DNA of 64,000 nucleotides from a marine gamma proteobacterium HTCC2080 (GTDB taxonomy: Bacteria > Pseudomonadota > Gammaproteobacteria > Pseudomonadales > Halieaceae): contig AAVV01000008.1 of NCBI GenBank assembly GCA_000169115.1, positions 141,525 to 205,524 on the forward strand. Direction: 5' to 3'. Positions 38,873 to 47,398 of this stretch are shown piece after piece. The stretch's first letter is position 1. Every line of letters starts with the position of its first letter. The position numbers were made by a program, and so were the translations under genes. Below the pieces are notes generated by a model that worked only from the letters and a program-made list of their open reading frames with translations, was not told where the DNA came from and searched no databases.

Positions 38873-39916
38873 ATGGATCCCAATAAAGCGAAGGCACTTG
38901 ACGCTGCAATGTCTCAGATTGAACGGCAGTTTGGTAAAGGCACTGTCATGCGAATGGGTGATCAGGAGCGCGTGGCAATCCCATCTATTTCTACCGGTTC
39001 CTTGGGGCTAGATATTGCCCTTGGCATTGGTGGCCTACCCAAAGGGCGCATCTGCGAAATATACGGCCCGGAGTCGTCGGGTAAAACCACTATGACGCTG
39101 CAGGTAATTGCGGAAGCGCAGAAAAAAGGGGGCACGGCAGCCTTTATTGACGCAGAACATGCTCTTGACCCGCAGTACGCAGAGCGGTTGGGAGTTCAAG
39201 TAGACGATATGATCGTGTCGCAGCCCGACACCGGTGAGCAGGCTCTCGAGGTTGCCGAGATGTTGGTTCGATCGGGCGCAGTCGACGTCTTGGTGATCGA
39301 CTCTGTGGCAGCATTGACCCCCAAAGCCGAAATCGAAGGTGAAATGGGACAATCTCATGTGGGCTTGCAGGCCCGGCTATTGAGTCAGGCGATGCGAAAA
39401 CTGACGGGTGCCATCAAGCAAACGAACTGTCTCGTTATTTTCATTAACCAGATTCGCATGAAAATCGGCGTTATGTTTGGAAGCCCTGAGACGACCACCG
39501 GTGGTAATGCGCTGAAGTTCTACGCCTCAGTTCGTCTCGATATCCGTCGAACTGGAGCGGTCAAAGACGGCGACGAGGTTGTCGGTAACGAAACACGAGT
39601 CAAAGTGGTTAAAAACAAAGTATCACCGCCCTTTAAGCAGGCTGAATTTCAGATTATGTATGGCGAGGGCATCTACCACATGGGCGAGGTAATTGATTGG
39701 GGCGTTAAGCTCAATCTGGTGGATAAGAGCGGCGCCTGGTATGCCTATAAGGGCGATAAAATTGGGCAAGGTAAAGCGAATGCCTCTCGGTTTTTAGAAG
39801 AGCACCCCGATATCGCCAATGAAATTGAGAGCCAGATTCGTCATCAAACAATGGGAATGCCTTTGGCTGTCGTAGAAGCGGCGCCAATTGAGAGTGGAGA
39901 GGCTTCTGCCGAGTAA
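38873..39916 (+). CDS. recA: recombinase RecA
   Basis: Strand-exchange protein and co-protease for LexA cleavage. The 347-residue protein has Walker [10 protein letters not shown] near residue 67, [19 protein letters not shown], the DNA-binding loop region [36 protein letters not shown] split by the usual signature, and an acidic C-terminus. GAGGA lies 7 bases before the ATG. Regulated by the LexA box at 38821-38836. recX follows after 5 bases. Confidence 0.98.
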   Translation: MDPNKAKALDAAMSQIERQFGKGTVMRMGDQERVAIPSISTGSLGLDIALGIGGLPKGRICEIYGPESSGKTTMTLQVIAEAQKKGGTAAFIDAEHALDPQYAERLGVQVDDMIVSQPDTGEQALEVAEMLVRSGAVDVLVIDSVAALTPKAEIEGEMGQSHVGLQARLLSQAMRKLTGAIKQTNCLVIFINQIRMKIGVMFGSPETTTGGNALKFYASVRLDIRRTGAVKDGDEVVGNETRVKVVKNKVSPPFKQAEFQIMYGEGIYHMGEVIDWGVKLNLVDKSGAWYAYKGDKIGQGKANASRFLEEHPDIANEIESQIRHQTMGMPLAVVEAAPIESGEASAE

Positions 39917-39921
39917 GCGAC

Positions 39922-40419
39922 TTGGAATCACCTCTGAACCCAACCGATGTGCGCCGGGCCGCTATGGATTTATTGGCTCGGCGTGAGCATGGTGTCGATG
40001 AGTTGAGGTTGAAACTAAAGCGTCGCTTTGGGCGTGAAGAAGACTTTGAAACTATTGCGACGGAACAGTTACAACGGCTCGTCGACGAAGATTTACTGAG
40101 CGATACGCGGTTTGCAGCGGCCATGGTGCGGCAGCTGGTCAATAAGGGAATTGGGCCACGGCGGCTTGATCAAGAGCTGCGTAGTAAGGGGATCAAAAAC
40201 TCCTGGCAAGACTGCGCGGCCCTCGCTGACTTAGAGGTCGATTGGTTTCGACAGGCACAACAGGTGTACAGCAAGAAATTCCCGGGCCCGATCAATGAGC
40301 CTAACGCTGACGAGCGGCGTCGCGAATGGGGTAAGCGTGCACGCTTCATGCAGTATCGAGGATTTGAGCCAGATCATTTTATGGGGCTGATCAACGACCC
40401 CAGCGGCAATTTTGATTAA
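39922..40419 (+). CDS. recX: recombination regulator RecX
   Basis: Small helical protein (165 residues) that modulates RecA filaments. DVRRAAMDLLARREHGVDELRLKL near the N-terminus and DEDLLSDTRFAAAMVRQLVNKGIGPRRLDQEL are typical of the RecX tandem three-helix repeats. The start is TTG at 39922, five bases after the recA stop; the first ATG (39964) would remove conserved sequence. It should be cotranscribed with recA and thus part of the SOS response. Confidence 0.92.
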   Translation: MESPLNPTDVRRAAMDLLARREHGVDELRLKLKRRFGREEDFETIATEQLQRLVDEDLLSDTRFAAAMVRQLVNKGIGPRRLDQELRSKGIKNSWQDCAALADLEVDWFRQAQQVYSKKFPGPINEPNADERRREWGKRARFMQYRGFEPDHFMGLINDPSGNFD

Positions 40420-40502
40420 CCCGGAGAGCCCTTAGCCCTGCAGTTGTATTAACCGACATGTGAAAACCATTGGTAGAACTAACCCTTAGGGCGAGTGCCG
40501 AT

Positions 40503-41375
40503 TTAGGTATTGCGATCAAGAAGCGCCCCGCGAAGCTCGCGAGCTTTGTCCTGAATTTTTTCAGCATTGGCTGGACCCATGCGCATAAGTTGTTTTTGCA
40601 GGGCGGGTAGGGTTTCTAAGCTATCGTCTTCATAGCGCCAATTCGCTTCGTCTTTGAATAAGCGTGCCTCGAGGTCTGTGGCGGGTGCGAGCAAAATCAT
40701 ATTGAGGGCACCCAGTGCGGCGTCATCAAACGTGGCGTCACCGTAACCAAGGCCTGCCCATACCTCTTCAAGTACAACCGAAAGTAGCCCATAGAGGGTG
40801 ACTGTTGCCGCTACGTTGATCCCGGCCACAGTTGTGGCGAGACCGTCATAGCGCTCAAACCCCGCAGGATCCAAGGTCACGGCAAGACCGTCATCTTGAA
40901 ACGGAAATTTTACACCGGGACGGCCCACGGGTAGCAGCTTGTAGGGCACGCTACCCATGCGAAGGTTGTCAACGATGGCAACACCCCGTTCGAGGCCGTT
41001 ACCGCTCATGGCAAATTGTTGCCCAAGCATGCCACTGTTTAGCTGCGGCAAAAATTCGCTAATGACTGCGTCGCTTTCCGACAGCGTTACTGTAGGGGCT
41101 TCGATTATAGTTTCAACGGCTTCAGCGGGAGCGGCTTCAGGCTCAAGAGCGGGCTCGCTGGTAGGCACCGATGGCTGCTCAATGACAACGACTTCTGGAG
41201 TGACAACCGGTGGAGCGTTTGCCAGCACTGCAGGCTCTTCTGGCGTTGCAGCTGGCTGCTCCTGCATGAACCCCCAATATAAAACGCCACACAGAACGAC
41301 AAAGCCCACCCCTGCGAGAATGATTCCAGCGTAGGGCTTTTGTGAGGGTAAGGATTGGTCGGTTTCTGTCGTCAT
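40503..41375 (-). CDS. DUF3014 domain protein, membrane-anchored
   Basis: A 290-residue protein of unknown role. A short cytoplasmic start is followed by one membrane helix (about residues 16-34), a Pro/Glu/Ala/Val-rich linker (40-95) and a globular C-terminal domain that I assign to DUF3014 from LSESDAVISEFLPQL and the GMxxFxRYD-like segment around LDPAGFERYDGLA. It should face the periplasm. AGGA lies 6 bases before the ATG. Alone on this strand, with a 254-base gap to the flavin reductase gene in which I see only a weak hairpin. Confidence 0.8.
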   Translation of the reverse strand: MTTETDQSLPSQKPYAGIILAGVGFVVLCGVLYWGFMQEQPAATPEEPAVLANAPPVVTPEVVVIEQPSVPTSEPALEPEAAPAEAVETIIEAPTVTLSESDAVISEFLPQLNSGMLGQQFAMSGNGLERGVAIVDNLRMGSVPYKLLPVGRPGVKFPFQDDGLAVTLDPAGFERYDGLATTVAGINVAATVTLYGLLSVVLEEVWAGLGYGDATFDDAALGALNMILLAPATDLEARLFKDEANWRYEDDSLETLPALQKQLMRMGPANAEKIQDKARELRGALLDRNT

Positions 41376-41629
41376 AGGTTTTCCTGGCTTAATTCGGTCG
41401 ACGGACTGCAGATGTTACACCACTATGACTCGTCCCCTTTGGGGAAAGTTCCAGAACCCAAAACGCCCTGAAGAGTCTGTCTGCAGCGATTACGTGCTAA
41501 GTTCGAGGCTTGCCACCGTGCCTTGTGATTAAGTCAGTGCATCGTCGCAGATATTGATGACTTTCAGCGAGGGTTTACCCTCGAGAATGCCTTTAATTGT
41601 TGGCTCTTACAGCTGCTTCGCTGATCGCC

Positions 41630-42271
41630 TCAGGTTGGGGCCTGTGCGGGCCGGTCGGCTTTCGCGTAGGCGAATCGACGCCCGTTTTTGACTGCGTGGT
41701 AACTGTCCAAACCGCAAACCGTTTGCGTATTGAGGTCGACGAGATTTACCGAGCCATCGTCTCGAATTCCAGAGGCAGGACATTGCAGCCATTGCACGCC
41801 CGCGATCAACAAATGCGTTTGATTCACGGCGAGCACCTGGTGTTCGATGAGTGAGAGCCCGAGCTTCACGGGTGATTCTTTAACGGCTGGCGCAGCAAAT
41901 TCGGGGATCCATTCTTCAGTGAGTTCAGTCGCGTCAAACTCGGAGTCGCTTCGGGGGTAGCGCGCTGAGGTTTGATGGGCGGCCGGTATCATGGGCTCGG
42001 TAATATGGTTGAGGGTGAATACCTCAGTTGCCAGTATGTTATCGAGGGTATGACGTTCAGTGCCCTCTGGGCAGGGCCTTACGATTAATCCCAGCACAGG
42101 TGGGCTGGCACCAATATGAAAGACGCCAGAGAAAACCGCGAGGTTGCTTTGTCCCTGTCTGTCGGCAGTCCCCACCAGCAAAGCGGGTTTAAACCCAGCA
42201 ATACCATTAATCAAATTGCCTCGATACCGGCTGGGTAATGCTCCGAGCTCTTCTGCGGTCCAGTTGCTCAT
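41630..42271 (-). CDS. flavin reductase family protein (FMN-binding split barrel)
   Basis: A 213-residue protein of the flavin reductase-like family. It has SRYRGNLINGIAGFKPALLVGT near the N-terminus, SNLAVFSGVFHIGASPPVLGLIVRP as the flavin-binding strand-turn region and LGLSLIEHQVLAVNQTHLLIAGVQ later. Members bind FMN and reduce it or use it in other reactions; which applies here is unclear. It starts 3 bases after the DCC gene and is the last gene of a six-gene envelope redox operon. Confidence 0.88.
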   Translation of the reverse strand: MSNWTAEELGALPSRYRGNLINGIAGFKPALLVGTADRQGQSNLAVFSGVFHIGASPPVLGLIVRPCPEGTERHTLDNILATEVFTLNHITEPMIPAAHQTSARYPRSDSEFDATELTEEWIPEFAAPAVKESPVKLGLSLIEHQVLAVNQTHLLIAGVQWLQCPASGIRDDGSVNLVDLNTQTVCGLDSYHAVKNGRRFAYAKADRPAQAPT

Positions 42272-42274
42272 AAG

Positions 42275-42616
42275 TTACGGCTCCGCCTTGTAGAGTCGGT
42301 CGTAGCGCCAGCGCGCCCATCGATTGTAGGCGAGCTCCACAATGGGACGAATGAGAGGCCAGGTCATCCACCGCCAAAGCACCCCGTAACGGGTGTGCTG
42401 CCAAGCGGCAACGTTGGCCTCAATTCCGGTGACCATTTGCCCATCGCGCTCCAAGTGGAGCACGCGTAGTAACTGGTCTTTGTCGACCGGGCTGTTCGGC
42501 TCACTCAGCCCATGAATATCGACTAACTGTAGCTGTTCATCTTTGATGACGCGCAGTTTATCCATCTCCTTAACGCAGAGAGGGCACTGGCCGTCGTAAT
42601 AGAGCGTATCTGGCAT
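42275..42616 (-). CDS. DCC1-like (DUF393) thiol-disulfide oxidoreductase family protein
   Basis: A 113-residue protein with the family signature YYDGQCPLCVKEM at residues 6-18; the CxxC pair sits as in thioredoxin-like DUF393 proteins. The C-terminal half has RYGVLWRWMTWPLIRPIVELAYNRWARWRY, cut here to note its Trp/Tyr-rich amphipathic helices. No signal peptide. Genes around it (ApbE, TlpA, flavin reductase) make a redox role likely. Confidence 0.87.
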   Translation of the reverse strand: MPDTLYYDGQCPLCVKEMDKLRVIKDEQLQLVDIHGLSEPNSPVDKDQLLRVLHLERDGQMVTGIEANVAAWQHTRYGVLWRWMTWPLIRPIVELAYNRWARWRYDRLYKAEP

Positions 42617-42676
42617 GATGGGGAACCAAATGCAGTAATGGATATTCAGTTACGGCCAATGTCGTTGGCTGGATGA

Positions 42677-43612
42677 TCAGGGGGCGAGGGGACCTAAGCA
42701 TTTCCCCAATGGATCAATGCTCAGCCAGGGCAGCCCAGCCTCATTGAGCCATGCGGTGGCATTGTTGGCAATGTTCAGGCAGGCAACGGTAGCGACCGCG
42801 CCCGCTGTGAGACAACTGTCTGAAATGACACTGACGCTTGCGGCGCCCTCGACTGGCCACCCCGATTGGGGGTTAAGGAAGTGGCTGTAGCGTCGGCTGT
42901 TAATTTCAATAAAGCGTTGGTAGCTGCCGCTGGTGGCCAGGGCACAATTGCTGAGTTCAACCGTGACCAAGGTCTTCGATGGAGCTTCAGGGTCGCTGAT
43001 TCCAATATGCCAAGGTGCCCCTGAGGCTTTACTGCCTACGGCCACCACATCCCCGGCAAGTTCCACCAGCGCGTGATTGAAACCGTGGTCCCGCAAAGAT
43101 TGCGCGGCCTTGTCTGCGCCATATTCTTTCACGACACCGCCGAAGTCCAATTCCATCCCAGCATCGCTCAACCCAACACCTTTTACGCTTTGTTTCACCT
43201 TAGACCAGCCCACTTTCGCTAGCAGATTTGGCAGTTCGCTGACATCGCCTTGCTGTCCCCGAGAAAAATCCCAGACTTGCCTCAGAACGCCTGCCGTGGG
43301 GTCAAATAAACCATGGCTTTGTTCCCACAAACGCTCACAAAACGTCAGTAATGCCAGGGTCTCTTCATCAACAGGGGTTAACTTTCCGGTGCCGGCAAGA
43401 CGGTTAATTTGGCTGATTAAACTGTTTTCGCGATAACGGCTGTACCGCGCTTCGAGATCACGCAACAGCCTCTCGATCGTCTGACAAGCCGCTCGCGCAC
43501 TGACGGTATGGGCCGCTGCGTGTTCTATAACCAGCCGAGCGGGGCCGCCCATCACTTTGAAGGCATGCTCTGTAACGGTGAGCGGGTCAGTCAAAGCGCC
43601 AGCTGATGCCAA
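42677..43612 (-). CDS. apbE: FAD:protein FMN transferase ApbE
   Basis: Attaches FMN covalently to Ser or Thr of extracytoplasmic proteins. The 311-residue protein has RYSRYRENSLISQINR, FDPTAGVLRQVW, the substrate region MELDFGGVVKEYGADKAAQ, VELAGDVVAVG and HFLNPQSGWPVEGA, all family motifs. I see no clear signal peptide; the domain begins almost at the start (MGGPARLVIEH). The TTG at 43612 overlaps the DUF3570 gene by 26 bases; another TTG at 43594 is possible. Its likely client is the DUF3570 barrel, which carries a DxxSGAS motif. Confidence 0.92.
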   Translation of the reverse strand: MASAGALTDPLTVTEHAFKVMGGPARLVIEHAAAHTVSARAACQTIERLLRDLEARYSRYRENSLISQINRLAGTGKLTPVDEETLALLTFCERLWEQSHGLFDPTAGVLRQVWDFSRGQQGDVSELPNLLAKVGWSKVKQSVKGVGLSDAGMELDFGGVVKEYGADKAAQSLRDHGFNHALVELAGDVVAVGSKASGAPWHIGISDPEAPSKTLVTVELSNCALATSGSYQRFIEINSRRYSHFLNPQSGWPVEGAASVSVISDSCLTAGAVATVACLNIANNATAWLNEAGLPWLSIDPLGKCLGPLAP

Positions 43613-44777
43613 TGGTGGCGCGCCAAAAATTCACTAGGGCGGGAGCCGCCTCTCCGTCGTATAACCCCCAATCGTTATCACTTTCATAACGCTCGAGCTG
43701 TCCTTCCATTTGCCATTCGCCAATTTGAATCGAGCTTCTCAGCCCAACGGTTAAGGCGCCATAGGACGACAGTCTAAAATCATCGGCATAAAATTCTTCG
43801 TCTAAATCAGCGATGACGCTGAAAAAATCCGCCTCTCTTTGGCTGTAATAGCGCAGGTAAGGTGTAAGTGCGAAGCGTTCAAAATTTTGATGCCAGGCCA
43901 CCTCGGCAGTATGGGAGTCAGTGCCCCAATCATCAGAGTAATAGCGGTAGTCGATTTGCAGGGCGCCTTGAGCCTCTGGAAAGAACTTTCGATAACCACC
44001 GCTAAGCGCCGTACGGCCGTGTTCATCGGGGCGCGCATCAAACAGCTTGTAAGGGTCAGACAGATAGCCTTCGCTAAAGGTATAACCCAAGCCAATACGC
44101 ACAATAGCGGTGCTAGACAGAATCTGGCTGACGCCAAAGTAGACCGAGGCCGTGTCAATGTCTTCACTGTCGATAAATACGGGGATGTTGCCGTTTACGG
44201 GTTCGACCCTGTCGTTAGAGGTGCTTGCCGAAGCCGACCAGGTTCTTGAATTGTCACTGCTGTTCCAAGCCACGTCGAATGCGAGGGCCAAGGCTTCGTA
44301 GTCGTCTTCCTTGGAGTGCGTCACATTAAACCCGGCGTTGCCATCGGCCCAGAAGTAACGCGTGGTGGCACCCACTTCAACGCGATTATCGTAAATGCTC
44401 GCACCGCTCATTATCACGCCGGGCTGGCCATCGATTTGAGTGCCGACGAACCATGGCGATGCGCCGCTCATCGAGTCGTTTTGAACATCGACAGCGACAG
44501 ACCAATTCGAGCCTACGGGCGCCTCGATCCAGAGCTGAGTGACATCAATGTCGTAACGGCCGCGAGCTCCGGCAATCAAGTTATCCGTAGACAGGTTATC
44601 TTCGCTGTAATGGCTGTAGCGTAATCCTACCTCGGTGAACTCCGGAGGCGCATCGGCGTAGGTGTTTTGGTAGGCGGGCAGGGCAGCCACAGCGGCGCCG
44701 AGGGTTCGCACCAATGGTGACTGCCTAATGGTGGATATGGAATGCGCGCCTTTTACACCGGGCTCAATTACAGCCAC
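43587..44777 (-). CDS. DUF3570 outer-membrane beta-barrel protein with possible flavinylation site
   Basis: About 396 residues with alternating beta strands and a C-terminal WRATIGISWRFD that ends in aromatic-plus-charged form like outer-membrane barrels. A hydrophobic segment (LGAAVAALPAYQNTYA) marks a signal peptide. D-S-M-S-G-A-S at 44457-44477 and a second SGAS about 20 residues later match the ApbE target form D-x-x-S/T-G-A-S/T. The GTG at 44777 is chosen for its AGGAGG site 5 bases upstream, inside the Gly-rich 3' end of the DUF4266 gene; a GTG at 44795 is possible. Function is unknown. Confidence 0.85.
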   Translation of the reverse strand: MAVIEPGVKGAHSISTIRQSPLVRTLGAAVAALPAYQNTYADAPPEFTEVGLRYSHYSEDNLSTDNLIAGARGRYDIDVTQLWIEAPVGSNWSVAVDVQNDSMSGASPWFVGTQIDGQPGVIMSGASIYDNRVEVGATTRYFWADGNAGFNVTHSKEDDYEALALAFDVAWNSSDNSRTWSASASTSNDRVEPVNGNIPVFIDSEDIDTASVYFGVSQILSSTAIVRIGLGYTFSEGYLSDPYKLFDARPDEHGRTALSGGYRKFFPEAQGALQIDYRYYSDDWGTDSHTAEVAWHQNFERFALTPYLRYYSQREADFFSVIADLDEEFYADDFRLSSYGALTVGLRSSIQIGEWQMEGQLERYESDNDWGLYDGEAAPALVNFWRATIGISWRFD

Positions 44778-45030
44778 AACCACCTCCTGCAGCACCGTTA
44801 CCCCCAGAGGATGCCTCTTTGCTGGTATAAACGTGACCCTTAAATTTAGCTTCGCGGGTGCTCGATTGCCATTGCATAGCCTCCTCAGCGAGGTAGCCGC
44901 GCTCCCACGCCGCCACGGGTTCGAGACCCGAACAACCGGTTATTCCAATAAGAACAAAAAGACAAAAAAACCGGTAGGTTTTTAGAGTTTTATTCTTCCA
45001 GAAGCTGCAGAATTTCAGCGCGTAGTGCAT
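44764..45030 (-). CDS. DUF4266 lipoprotein
   Basis: An 88-residue lipoprotein. A signal peptide ends in GITGC (lipobox Cys), VAAWERGYLAEEAM matches the DUF4266 motif, and the tail has the Gly/Cys-rich form GNGAAGGGCGCN. GAGGAG 6 bases before the ATG at 45030 supports this start and not the ATG two codons before. It overlaps the TlpA gene by 41 bases and DUF3570 by 14. The CGC tail might bind a metal or exchange disulfides with the TlpA protein; function is unknown. Confidence 0.86.
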   Translation of the reverse strand: MHYALKFCSFWKNKTLKTYRFFCLFVLIGITGCSGLEPVAAWERGYLAEEAMQWQSSTREAKFKGHVYTSKEASSGGNGAAGGGCGCN

Positions 45031-45517
45031 CCTCATCTCCTCGTTTAAACCCGACGTGAACGGCCCTAACGCGTCCTTCGCGATCGATTAAGTAACCCGA
45101 CGGCATGCCGTTGACGGCGTAGGCTTTCGGTACGTTGCCCTCGGTGTCAATGGTAACGGGATACGTGACGGGATACCGCGCCAAGAAGTCCCACGCATCC
45201 TCCTCAACGACATCAACACTGACTGCCATGACTTTGAGCCCCATTGGTGCGAGCTCCTGATAGATTTCGTCAAGTGCGGGTAGAGACAAACGGCAGGGGC
45301 CACACCACGAGGCCCAGAAATCGAGGTAGGTGACGGATCCTTTGTAATTAGCCAGTGAAATAACGCCTTCGGCATTGGCAATGGCAGGCAGGCTGAATTC
45401 CGGCGCCGCTATGGCGTCTTGTTTTGTTGTGGGGTCGCTTTGTACACCAACTGAAAACAGGGCGCAGAGTAAAAAAGCGACAAACGTTTTCATTGGGTAG
45501 GTAGAGAGCTTGCGCAT
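44990..45517 (-). CDS. TlpA family thiol-disulfide oxidoreductase
   Basis: Periplasmic thioredoxin-like protein of 175 residues. The signal peptide is MKTFVAFLLCALFSVG, preceded by a short basic stretch from ATG 45517, which has AGGGGA 6 bases upstream. The active site is WASWCGPC near residue 75 and the cis-Pro region is GMPSGYLIDREG. It probably reduces disulfides of an envelope partner; the Cys-rich tail of the DUF4266 lipoprotein next door is a candidate. First gene of the six-gene operon. Confidence 0.92.
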   Translation of the reverse strand: MRKLSTYPMKTFVAFLLCALFSVGVQSDPTTKQDAIAAPEFSLPAIANAEGVISLANYKGSVTYLDFWASWCGPCRLSLPALDEIYQELAPMGLKVMAVSVDVVEEDAWDFLARYPVTYPVTIDTEGNVPKAYAVNGMPSGYLIDREGRVRAVHVGFKRGDEDALRAEILQLLEE

Positions 45518-45980
45518 TTGAGGTCCCCTAGTAGTAAAGCGCACAGTTTACAGCATTGAACACCATGTCCTCTGTAAATCTCTATACGTTTTTGCCGCGC
45601 ACAGAGTGAGACTCAACGACAGATATAGGAGCCCATAGCATCGTTACTGTGTATTCCCCGAAATTGTTGTGGGGTTTGTTTGCAAAGTGTGTTGGCTCCA
45701 CGACGCTCAACCAGAGGCCCACAACTCTTTCGGGTTGGGTAGTCAATCCGCTCTACTGGTGGTTTAGAGCACTCGCTATATTTTGTGGCTGACGCTTGGA
45801 CAGTGGTAGTCTAGGCGCCAAGGTTGAGGGCATTTATGCTGAATTAACCCAGTGGACGTAGTCGGCACGAGGTCTGCGGGCTCACTCGCTCAGGGCCCGT
45901 AGTTAAAGCCACTTCAGTGCAGTACGGCACAGTGGTGTTATGGTCGTGCGGCGTTAGTCGTGCGGCGTTAGTAAAGGTGT
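45518..45980. other. gene-free divergent region
   Basis: About 460 bases between the TlpA gene and the pseudopilin operon. I find no convincing ORF, tRNA or terminator. It must hold promoters for both divergent operons, but no -35/-10 pair is clear. The only structure is the 14-bp tandem repeat near its right end. Confidence 0.6.
45943..45970 (+). repeat. 14-bp perfect tandem repeat upstream of minor pilin operon
   Basis: GTCGTGCGGCGTTA occurs twice head to tail at 45943-45956 and 45957-45970, ending 10 bases before the first pseudopilin start. It lies in the leader or ribosome-site region and could alter expression if the copy number changes. Confidence 0.85.
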
Positions 45981-46499
45981 GTGGTGGAGAACTTATTGAA
46001 AACAAGCACCAAAGGTTTCACCTTGGTAGAGTTATTGGTGGCTCTCGTTGTGATGGCGATACTGGTTGCTATTGCGGCTCCTGCCTTTCAGAACCTAATC
46101 AAAGGGCAGCGGCTAAAAGCCGTGGTAGAAACGACACTATCTGATCTTCAGGTTGCCCGCACAGAAGCCCTCACGCTCGGGCTCAGTGGCACGGTAACCG
46201 TCACATTTAATGAAGGTGTGTCTTGGAACTACACTATAGTGAGTTCTGGAAGCACGCCCACGGTAGCCAGGACCTATAATGATTACGGTGGCGGTGTAAC
46301 CGCGGCAGTGACCGGATGGAATAAGGCGGGGGGGACGGCCGCTTTTACGATTACAACTGTGAGAAGCCTAGACGCTGCTGGGACCGGTTCCATTACCTTC
46401 ACCCTCGGCAGTCTAAGTGCTAAAATCGAGCGAAATTTGCTAGGCGGAGTTTTTGTGTGTTCACCTAATGGCGACCTCGGGTATAGAACATGCAGCTAA
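45981..46499 (+). CDS. GspH/FimT family pseudopilin
   Basis: Minor type IV pilin-like protein of 172 residues. The prepilin peptidase site is KG|FTLVELLVALVVMAILVAIA at about residues 12-13, with Glu5 of the mature protein present, followed by GspH-type beta sheet. It starts at GTG 45981. First gene of the operon with PilW-, PilX- and PilV-like genes; minor pilins prime pilus assembly and may shape adhesion or DNA uptake. Overlaps the next gene by 10 bases. Confidence 0.9.
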   Translation: MVENLLKTSTKGFTLVELLVALVVMAILVAIAAPAFQNLIKGQRLKAVVETTLSDLQVARTEALTLGLSGTVTVTFNEGVSWNYTIVSSGSTPTVARTYNDYGGGVTAAVTGWNKAGGTAAFTITTVRSLDAAGTGSITFTLGSLSAKIERNLLGGVFVCSPNGDLGYRTCS

Positions 46500-47398
46500 A
46501 GGGCGTGCGGAGTTTAATAGCAGGGAAAGCTGTGTGGGGGTTCAGCCTGACAGAACTTATGGTGGCTATTGCCATTGGAAGCTTTATCGCACTGGCTGGA
46601 ACGACTTTCTATGTGACGACAGTGGGTTCCAGTAAAGATGTCTACGACGCTGCGGCGCGCACAGAGCAAATATATTCACCAGCGGCGTCCTTGCTAGACG
46701 ACATACGCCGAGCAGGTTACCGGGGTACGCCCGCTGCGCTCAGCTCTTACCTATTGACCACTCAGGGGTTCGGTGCCTCGGCAGGGGACGAGGGTGATTT
46801 TCCTGCGATAGAATTTGGTACGTCGGGCGCGCCAACCATGTCGGGGGCGACGACGACCGACTGCGTGCTCGTCTCCTATGTACAGCAACACACATGCGCA
46901 GCTGGAGATGGAGTCGCTGGTTGCGCTGGCGCCGGGACAGTGGTGCAGGTCCATCATAGATTTGGCTACCGACTTCGTAACCATGTGCTCGAAGCCACTG
47001 CTGGTGTTCACCCAGGGGAATACTCTGGAGGTGCACCGGTGTCTGGGTGCACTGCGCCGCCCGCAACGGCACCTTGGGTGCCGGTGACCAGGTTGGGCGA
47101 TGTGTTTGTCGATACATTTACGGTGGAGCTTATCAACGAGAATATTGCTGACGGTGACAACGACTGCGTTTTGGGTGTCGCGGGAGCGGCCCCCTGTGAT
47201 ACCTACGGCAACACCAGCTTGCAAGCCTGCGGCTCTACGGCATTGTCTTGTCGAATTGACCGTCTTTACAAGGTAACGCTATGTGCATACCCCAAAAGCA
47301 TCGATAACCAGTGTGCCAATGACCCCGACGATAAGATTTATGTCGAACTCTATGCCAAACCCCGCAACGCGGTACTTATTCAGGCGGCAGCCTCATGA
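46490..47398 (+). CDS. pilW: PilW family minor pilin
   Basis: A 302-residue prepilin. WG|FSLTELMVAIAIGSFIALAG near residue 16 is the class III signal and membrane helix; the mature domain has many Cys residues (C in TTDCVLVSY, HTCAAGDGVAGCAG, SLQACGSTALSCRID) that probably form disulfides. The layout matches PilW proteins. It overlaps both neighbours, which indicates coupled translation. Confidence 0.87.
   Translation: MQLKGVRSLIAGKAVWGFSLTELMVAIAIGSFIALAGTTFYVTTVGSSKDVYDAAARTEQIYSPAASLLDDIRRAGYRGTPAALSSYLLTTQGFGASAGDEGDFPAIEFGTSGAPTMSGATTTDCVLVSYVQQHTCAAGDGVAGCAGAGTVVQVHHRFGYRLRNHVLEATAGVHPGEYSGGAPVSGCTAPPATAPWVPVTRLGDVFVDTFTVELINENIADGDNDCVLGVAGAAPCDTYGNTSLQACGSTALSCRIDRLYKVTLCAYPKSIDNQCANDPDDKIYVELYAKPRNAVLIQAAAS

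Noticed and set aside
41568..41583. CGAGGG-TTTA-CCCTCG hairpin as terminator of the redox operon
   Set aside because: The stem is only 6 bp and no T-run follows on the minus strand.
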